Program-made: the position numbers and the translations under genes | Assembly: GCF_033118175.1 (NCBI RefSeq) | Contig: NC_083697.1 | Location: 22,790,001-22,854,000, forward strand | Source: Dama dama | Taxonomy: Eukaryota > Chordata > Mammalia > Artiodactyla > Cervidae | DNA: 64,000 bases | Direction of reading: 5' to 3' | Notes under the pieces: model-generated | What the model was told of the DNA's origin: nothing | Seen by the model: only the letters and a program-made list of their open reading frames with translations | Databases searched by the model: none | In this document: one piece after another, positions 57,221 through 64,000 of the stretch | Layout of the letters: the number at the start of each line of letters is the position of its first letter | Position numbering within the stretch: the stretch's first letter is position 1

Positions 57221-58877
57221 AGATGCACAGGAGGGGAAAAAATGAGTTTTTCCCAATACACATTTTTCTTTTTCTATTTCAAATAACCTTTGAAAATGCA
57301 AAATTCATCTCTAGCTCACAGGTTGTGCAAAAACAGTCTTCACACTGGCTTTAGCTTGCAGACCCCTCTATCCAGCCCATAGTATCCCAAATCAGTGCTT
57401 TGTGGATATAGAATTTAACCGAGAAATGTCTGATTAATTAAATGAGTGATCACATGATGAATGGTCTAGGAATGCCACTGTTCTTTGTCTGCCTCTTGCA
57501 AAGGACTCCATTTTGTGCCCTCACACTCTGCACCAGAATCTAAGTCCATAATCTTTCCAGAGTGTCTGATGCTAGGAACAAGCTGGATGAAGTCCCCAAA
57601 GTGTGGAGCCAGAAATGTGCTGCTTCTTCCACACAACTAGGCTTTCTGAGTGATCCAAAATAGCAGGGGAGCTGTGTGCACTTAGTGAGGTTCAATTATT
57701 CTGGGGAGAAAAGTGGTGAGGGTATTAGAACAATATTATTATATTGCATTTGGATGGCAGGTATTCATGTTTCTCCATGAATGTGTAAAATCCTCCCTTC
57801 CATGCTGATTTTAATTGAATTCTGACAAATCCAACTTTACTGAGGCAAGAGAAAATGAGAATGTTGGTATTAACATAGCTTTTCCCCTTGTTAACTGTAT
57901 TTACATATCAACTCCTGGGACAGCATACATTATTTTCTCCGTTGTGCCTAGGTTTTATCACAGCAGCATCAATTAGCTCTGTTAAGCATCTTTCTACAGA
58001 TATACAGGAATGTGAGTGAGATTTTTACTACCAACAATTCAGGCATTGGCTCTGCTTCTCCTGTAAAGTCAGTTTTAGGAAATAATTAATATGGCATATT
58101 AAATTTGAAGCACAGACTATATGTGTACCTTCACACATTTTACATACTTCTCTCTTATCTTTAAATACTCAAAAATTGTGAGATTGATTATCATTGTTTA
58201 TGTCAGGTGAACTCTATACATTCACACATTTGCTCACTAGAGCAATGTTGAGATATAAAATCATCAGTAATATCCATATCAATTGCATCCCTTAGCAATT
58301 TCTTACTTCGAAAAGTAGAGACGTTTCTTAGCTGAGAAGTACAAAAATGTCCAGTAGGTGTTGCTGTTGTACACTGAATTAACCAGGAGAGCTTAAAGAA
58401 ATACAAATAATAATTCCACCCACAAGTTGGTTATCATGATTGTTTAAGCAAGTACTGTTGGGAAGACAAGAGAATAAATGGTACCTAACTTATTTTTATG
58501 TAATTATGGAGACATTGTCATTTGAAACATTTGTTTCATATACAGAAAGTAAAATGTCTTAGGAGAATAGCTAAAAAAGAAAAACTTCATTTTCTTAATT
58601 TAAATAACCTTAATTTTTATTTTTTACTAAAATAACTAAAAGGAATCTATAAGATAGAAATTATAGGGAATGCAAAGAATCATAAATAAGGAACATGCAT
58701 AGACTATATACAACACTATACTTTTAACAATGTTGAAAAACATTTTGTTAATATAATGATTATTAATCTGAAAATCTAGCAAAATTCTGTGGCAGTCAAA
58801 GTAAGTCTGGAAAGAAAGAAAACCTCGATTCTGGTTCTGGTTCAAAACTCAAGACGTAATCATTTTATTTCTAGGCT
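57221..58877. other. Unassigned intergenic DNA
   Basis: No gene or named repeat recognised. Confidence 0.5.
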
Positions 58878-59323
58878 TATAGAGTAGTGAGTGAAAGTCG
58901 CTCAATCATGTCTGACTCTTTGCGACCCCATGGACTAGTCTACCAGGCTCCTTTGTCCATGGGGATTCTCTAGGCCAGAATACTGGAGTGGGTTGCCATG
59001 CCCTTCTCCAGGGGATCTTCCCGACCCAGGGATCAAACCCAGGTCTCCTGTGTTGCAGGCAGATTCTGTACCACCTGAGCCACCAGGGAAGCCCTGAAAA
59101 GTGAAGTCGCTCAGTTGTGTCCGAGTCTTTGTGACCCCATGGACTATAGCCAACGGGGTTCCTCTGTCCATGGGATTTTCCAGGCAAGAGTACTGGAGTG
59201 GGTTGGCATTTCCTTCTCCAGGAGATCTTCCCGACCCAAGGATTGAACCCAGGTCTCCCGCATTGCAGGCAGACACTTTACCGTCTGAGCCACCAGGGAA
59301 GATCCCATTTCCTATCGAGTAGT
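58878..59323 (-). mobile_element. Two tandem Bov-tA SINEs inside one target-site duplication
   Basis: Units at about 58889-59094 and 59098-59302, head to tail in the same orientation. One duplication flanks both: TATAGAGTAGT (58878-58888) and TATCGAGTAGT (59313-59323). No separate duplication is visible between the units. Confidence 0.88.
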
Positions 59324-59439
59324 AACAGTTGCCAAAACATCAAGTGTAAACTGTACGTTTAATGACCTGCACTTTCATTTACCTTTTATGATTAGCTGTT
59401 GGAAGTTGCATGACGTGGCTCGTTTTATATACACATAAT

Positions 59440-59745
59440 TTGCGTACTTGTTTTTGGCTGTGCTGCATCTTCGCTGCTGAGTGGGCTTTGCTCTAGTTGT
59501 GGTGAGTGAGGGCTCCTTGCTACTTGTGGTGCCCCGGCTTCTCATTGTGGGGGCTTCTCTTGTTGAGGAGCACAGGCCCTAGGGGGCTCTGGCTTGCAGC
59601 ACACAAGCATAGTAGTTGTGGCCTGTGGGCTTTCTCTAGTTGCTCCGCTGCATGAGGAATCTTCACTGACCAGGGATCAGACCTGTGTCCCCCTGCATTG
59701 CCACGTGGATTCTTATCCACTGTACCAGCAGGGAAGTCCTGTGGT
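59440..59745 (-). mobile_element. Long tRNA-derived SINE (CHR type)
   Basis: GTGGGCTTTGCTCTAGTTGT, GGCTTCTCATTGTGGGGGCT, AGGGATCAGACCTGTGTCCC and ACCAGCAGGGAAGTCC, antisense. Confidence 0.85.
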
Positions 59746-59818
59746 GTGGCTCGTTATGACAATGCTCCAGACGAGCTGAAGAAGGCTAAGAGGCAATAAG
59801 ATCTTCCTTCTACTAAAT

Positions 59819-59957
59819 ATTAGTATGCACGCATGCTTAGTTGCCTCAGTCATGTCCGACTCTGTGCAGCACTATTGACTGCATCTCGCCAGGCTCCTCT
59901 GTCCGTGGGATTCTCCAGGCAAGAATACTGGAGTGGGCCGCCATGCTCTTGTTAGTA
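59819..59957 (-). mobile_element. Bov-A unit
   Basis: One Bov-A unit (CTCAGTCATGTCCGACTCTG to GGAGTGGGCCGCCATG) flanked by TTAGTAT copies. Confidence 0.85.
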
Positions 59958-61309
59958 TAGTCACTACAGTTGTTATAGAAAGGTTAAGTTTGAAACCACT
60001 TGGACTATTTTCCTTTTCACAGTAGTTTCCACGTTATGGGGAAGGAGAGTTACCCAAGCGGCAGACTGTGCACCTTTTCGCTCCTGGGCAGGGACGCCCA
60101 CAATGAGAGGATTGCTGCTGCTCTGGTACTTCCCTGGCATGGAACAAATTTGCAAGGTCTGGGCAGTGATTCATAGCTCAGGAAAGACACACCTTCCAAA
60201 GGCAATGATGAAGAAAGAAGGATATTATATGTTTAGTCACCACTATTTTTATCCTTCTGGTTTTCAGTTAAATTGTGACTTACAATTGTTTGGTTATGGT
60301 GACCCATTAATTCATCAAACAGAAGCTCTATTTGAATCAAAGACTCCTTTTTTCAAACTTAAAAGAAAATGGGTCTATATGTTCTTATACTTTCCCTGCA
60401 GTATATTCTTTCATTTTAATAGTATTCAAAGTCTATCCAATAGGCCTGGACTCAGCTTGAATAAAACTATATAGAGTTTCACATGAATAGGTAAATAGTA
60501 GTTAGTATTTTCATTAAAAATGAGCACATATAAAGACCCAATTTTTTTTCATCCCTATCCCAGCCCTTGATAATATGCACTAAAAATTACTATCATACTT
60601 AAGAATATTTTTAAGACTGAAGCTGACCTGATTGGTATTGAAATATTTGAACATTCTGGTTGTGTCATATGGCAGGAGCCATGTGCCATGTAAAAATATC
60701 ATTTGTATATTTAATTGTGCATAATTTCTTTAGCATCTGCCTCTCCCTCCAGGCTGCAAACACCCCAAGAACTCTTTTATATAAAGTGTCTGTACAAGTG
60801 GATTCTTAAACATTTTTGTAGATTGGACTAGCAAAAGAATCAGTAAAGATAAACACTGCTATATTAAACATATGCAATATTAGCCAAGGTTAAATACAAT
60901 CTTAGTTCAAAAATAATTTTTGACACGTGAATCAATCAGAATATTCTGAAAAGTGAGTGCTGCCATCCATCCATAGGAGAATTTAAGATGCTAAAGAACT
61001 TACAATCTTGGTTGTTTCTTATTTTCCAGCTCCTTCACACCTCATTCAGAATACAGATTTCAGCACCTTGTTTCTTGACTATGCTGTTTCATAATGATAA
61101 ACCCAACACTTGGATAACAGACAGTTGCAGAGTACTTTCTGGTTTTATCTTTAGCCTCCAGTCACACTAGATATGCCAAGTCCATGAAAATACCAAGTGA
61201 TTTAATGCCACAAAGTATTTACTGCATACTTTCTTGTGCTTGATGTACTATATTCTATACACACTATGATGTTTTATTCCTTTGTGCCTTTGTTAATGAC
61301 AATCCTTCT
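59958..61309. other. Unassigned intergenic DNA
   Basis: A 123-codon open frame (60103-60474) has no recognisable content. No repeat named. Confidence 0.5.
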
Positions 61310-61625
61310 AGTTTGAATGCTTTTCCCTTCCTTCTTCTCTGGGTAACCACTATTCATTCCTTAAGACTCATCTCAGATATCACCTACCCCATAAAGCTTT
61401 ACCTGAGCCAAAAGGCTGGGGTCCCATAAGACTACATAGCTGTGCAACAGAACTTAGCTATTTTATTTTAGTACATATAAACACTATCTGTTTATCTATC
61501 CAAATGTCCCACTAGACTATGAACTCCTCAAAGTAAAGCAATCAGAAGAGAACTGGCCCTTATTTCCATTATCAAATATACCAACCTACCTGAGTGTATA
61601 CCTAAATATTCGGTCTTACTTCCTA
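61310..61625 (+). mobile_element. L2 LINE fragment
   Basis: TTCATTCCTTAAGACTCATC, CTCAGATATCACCTACCCCA and CCACTAGACTATGAACTCC follow the L2 3' end. Confidence 0.75.
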
Positions 61626-61977
61626 GTAGAATGAGTGGACTGCCATTGATTCATTAAGGCCAGTCCATCTATTCGGGCACTTCTTGTGCACTTGATTTAT
61701 AGTTTGTTTAGTTATGGAATTCTAGTTTGGAAATAATTTTCAATTATTAGAAATTTTGAAGGCATTGCTTCATTTCTTTTTGTTTCCAGTACTGCTGAGA
61801 AATCCAAATCTTCCTTACCATTCCTTTAAAAAAAAAACTCCACATTACAGAAAATGTTAATATCTACAATGAGCACAAATAAATCCTTACCTGCTATCTT
61901 TCTGCTCCCACAGTTATCAGTTCACAGCTGACCATGTTGGATCTAGTTTTTCTCTCCTCCATAGTTGCCTTTTTTCC

Positions 61978-62109
61978 CTCTTTACTTTTTTTCTGACCGT
62001 GCTCTGTGGCATGTGGGATATTTTCCCGACCTGGGATCGAACTCGGGCTTCCTGCATTGGGAGGGTGAAGTCTTCATCACTGGACAACCAGGGAAGTCAC
62101 TCTTTACTT
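61978..62109 (-). mobile_element. tRNA-derived SINE (CHR type) with target-site duplication
   Basis: Between CTCTTTACTT copies (61978-61987 and 62100-62109). TGGGATCGAACTCGGGCTTC is the tRNA-like part in antisense. Confidence 0.9.
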
Positions 62110-62142
62110 ACGTTGATTTCCATTTTCTGTGGCAGAGATGTT

Positions 62143-62632
62143 CTTCTGTTAGGGGAAGCACACTGATTGAAACCGCCCACCCTGGCCAGGCACCATAGTA
62201 ACCATTTGCATGAGTTGTTTTATGATAGGAGATCCTGATAAGGAATACGGAACTAGTAAGCCACCACCAGCCGGAAGAGTTCGGGAAAGGTCGGGAGGAG
62301 ACACTGCCTGTCCGTCCACTTCCCAGAATCCCTCTCGCTAGCATCCATCTTGGCTGAGCGATGCGTGCGCCACCAGGAAAGACTCTGAATTAAAATGATT
62401 GGCCAAAGACTACCCGGAAACTAATCCCATCACCACAAAACCCAAGACTGTGAGCCACGCGGCAGAGCAGTTCTCCTGGGTTCCCTTACCCTCCTGCTCT
62501 CCACCCAGGTGCCCTTTCCCAATAAAATCTCTTGCTTTGTCAGCATGTGTCTCCTTGGACAATTCATTTCCGAGTGTCAGATAAGAGCCCAGTTTCGGGC
62601 CCTGGAAGGGGTTCCCCTTCCTGCAACACTTC
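62143..62632 (+). mobile_element. Solo LTR of an endogenous retrovirus
   Basis: An LTR of about 482 bp (62147-62628) begins TGTTAGGGGAAGC and ends CCTTCCTGCAACA, flanked by the 4-bp repeat CTTC (62143-62146 and 62629-62632). It has a CCAAT-type box in reverse (GATTGGCC, near 62397) and an AATAAA polyadenylation signal (62521-62526) followed by a T/G-rich R-U5-like part. The 4-bp duplication fits a class I (gamma-like) ERV. No internal viral genes are present, so it is the product of LTR-LTR recombination. Confidence 0.8.
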
Positions 62633-62662
62633 TTTGGGCTTGTCATCTCTTGGCTCTCTGCT

Positions 62663-62810
62663 CATAATCAAGAAGTGTTAGTCGCTCAGTCGTGTCCAAC
62701 TCTTTGCGACCCCACGGACTGTAGCTCATCAGGCTCCTCTGTCCATGGAGTTCTCCAGGCAAGAATACTGGAGTGGGTTGCCACTTCCTTCTCCAGGGCA
62801 TAATCAAGAA
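62663..62810 (-). mobile_element. Bov-A unit with target-site duplication
   Basis: SINE 62675-62798 between CATAATCAAGAA copies (62663-62674 and 62799-62810). A single Bov-A unit without the tRNA-like head, 35 bp from the LTR end. Confidence 0.95.
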
Positions 62811-63584
62811 AGTGTGAGACTAAAAACTGATTCACACTGAGCCTGTGGGAAGGACTTTTCAATGTGAATTTCATTGCATAGGAATCTGAGTGGGTCATGT
62901 ATAGGGGAAACTCTGAGGTCAGTGCCTTTAGGTCTTGATCTTAGGTCAGAGTCTATGGAAAGGAGTTTCAGTTTCTTTTCTGGAGGGTAAATGTCTGGCT
63001 GCCAGCATGCTGGGAGTTGTGTTGGGGAAGAAAACTAGAGGTGTCTGCATTCAGCAATTCACTAGCCATCTGCTCTCATGGCATCCCTGCTCATTTTCCT
63101 AGGCTGTAGTAAGTGACCTGAGATTTTTACTGTTTCTGAAACAGCTTTTACCTCCACCTCCTTATTTAGGAATGCTTCTTCACACTCCATTTCAGATTTT
63201 TCTTAACATTGCTAATTTCTGATCTTTTTGAGGCTGTGGTGCAAATTATGTTGATTTTGAACTTTCCTTGCAGCCAACTTGGGATTTGAGTCTCTTGGGG
63301 GTGCTAACTCAGTTATCGCACATCCATCTGCTTTCTAACTCTCAAAATCTTGTTGCTGTTTTTTCCTCTGCTGCTTTCCCCACACGTGTATGTTTAGAAC
63401 AAAACTCATTTATCATACTTTCAAGGCCTTTTGGGAGGGAGAAAGTTAGATGTGTGTATTTACATCACCTTCACCTGGAAAAGCACCCCCCGCCCCCGCC
63501 CCTGTTTTCTTTAAACCTTAAAAATCCCACAACCTTTGTTTAATATAAAGGTGAGCTCTCTTCCTCGTGGTTGATTTCTCCCTG
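62811..63584. other. Unassigned intergenic DNA
   Basis: No gene or named repeat recognised. Confidence 0.5.
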
Positions 63585-63744
63585 AGACTTCTGGTAGCTG
63601 GGAATTTCCTGGTCCAGTGGTTTGGACTCCATGCTTCCACTGCAGGGAACATGGGTATGATCCCTGGTGGGGGAGATAAGATCTTGCATGCAGAGTGGCA
63701 CAGCCAAAAAATAAAAAAGAAAAGATAAAAAGACTTCTGGTAGC
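63585..63744 (+). mobile_element. tRNA-derived SINE (CHR type) with target-site duplication
   Basis: SINE 63599-63730 between AGACTTCTGGTAGC copies (63585-63598 and 63731-63744), with an A-rich tail (63709-63730). Confidence 0.95.
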
Positions 63745-64000
63745 CACCGTGTGTACCGAGGCCTCTGACCTTTTTGGGTTTGCAGAGAAGGGGTCAGCTA
63801 CTAGCAGAGAGTATGTGGTCCTGCCAGATGAGTATGTCTTTGATTTCCTTCTTGAAGCCCCATCCATGTATTTCTGGTAATACACCACTAGGGTTTTGGA
63901 GATGGGCTAGCCCCTGGCATAAATGTGGGCCACCCTTCACGCGGGGATAGGTGTCCGTGCAGGGAAACTGCTCTTTGCCCAGGAACAGATCGGGCTCCAG

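Noticed and set aside
60103..60474. 123-codon frame in intergenic DNA
   Set aside because: No recognisable domain, no splice or promoter context, and length within chance expectation for the window.
1..64000. CRISPR arrays, operons or bacterial mobile systems
   Set aside because: No regularly spaced repeats. All repeats are dispersed mammalian retroelements, and the coding gene has introns.

Overview
This is mammalian nuclear DNA from a ruminant, most likely a bovid such as cattle. The evidence is the dense set of ruminant-specific repeats: Bov-tA and Bov-A2 SINEs, BovB (RTE) LINE 3' ends, bovine-type L1 elements and tRNA-derived CHR-type SINEs. These sit on older mammalian repeats (MIR, L2, MER5A, MaLR LTRs). 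Nothing bacterial or viral is active here, and most open reading frames in the window are chance frames or repeat remnants.

The one real protein-coding gene is SEC24B, on the minus strand. It encodes a cargo adaptor of the COPII coat. Exon 1 (24636-24762) lies in a CpG island and carries the start codon. Exon 2 (9895-10638) is one long exon for the disordered N-terminal region. Together they give residues 1-290 in frame with good splice sites. Intron 1 is about 14 kb. Intron 2 runs from 9894 to the left edge, so the zinc-finger, trunk and gelsolin parts lie outside the window.

Layout: 1-9894 is intron 2, with a cut L1 3' end, older L1/L2/MaLR pieces and a young truncated L1 at 6356-7514. 10639-24635 is intron 1, with MaLR LTRs, MIRs, L2 and six Bov SINEs in both orientations. 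About 23975-25250 is the CpG-island promoter, with a CTCF-like site and a 30-bp tandem duplication. 25250-64000 is upstream intergenic DNA. It holds a BovB 3' end, a processed ELOC (elongin C) pseudogene split by a Bov-A2, an inverted repeat with roughly 100-bp arms at 35.07-35.31 kb, a nearly full-length but broken L1 (35633-43506), two L1 copies nested at one target site (52146-54112), SINE insertions of unusual structure and a solo ERV LTR (62147-62628).

No new gene system is evident. The strongest unexplained structure is the 238-bp inverted repeat at 35072-35309, with two arms about 92% identical by eye around a 37-bp spacer. Repeat family names come from sequence recognition without a database search, so subfamily labels are tentative, and ends without a named target-site duplication are approximate to some tens of bases.
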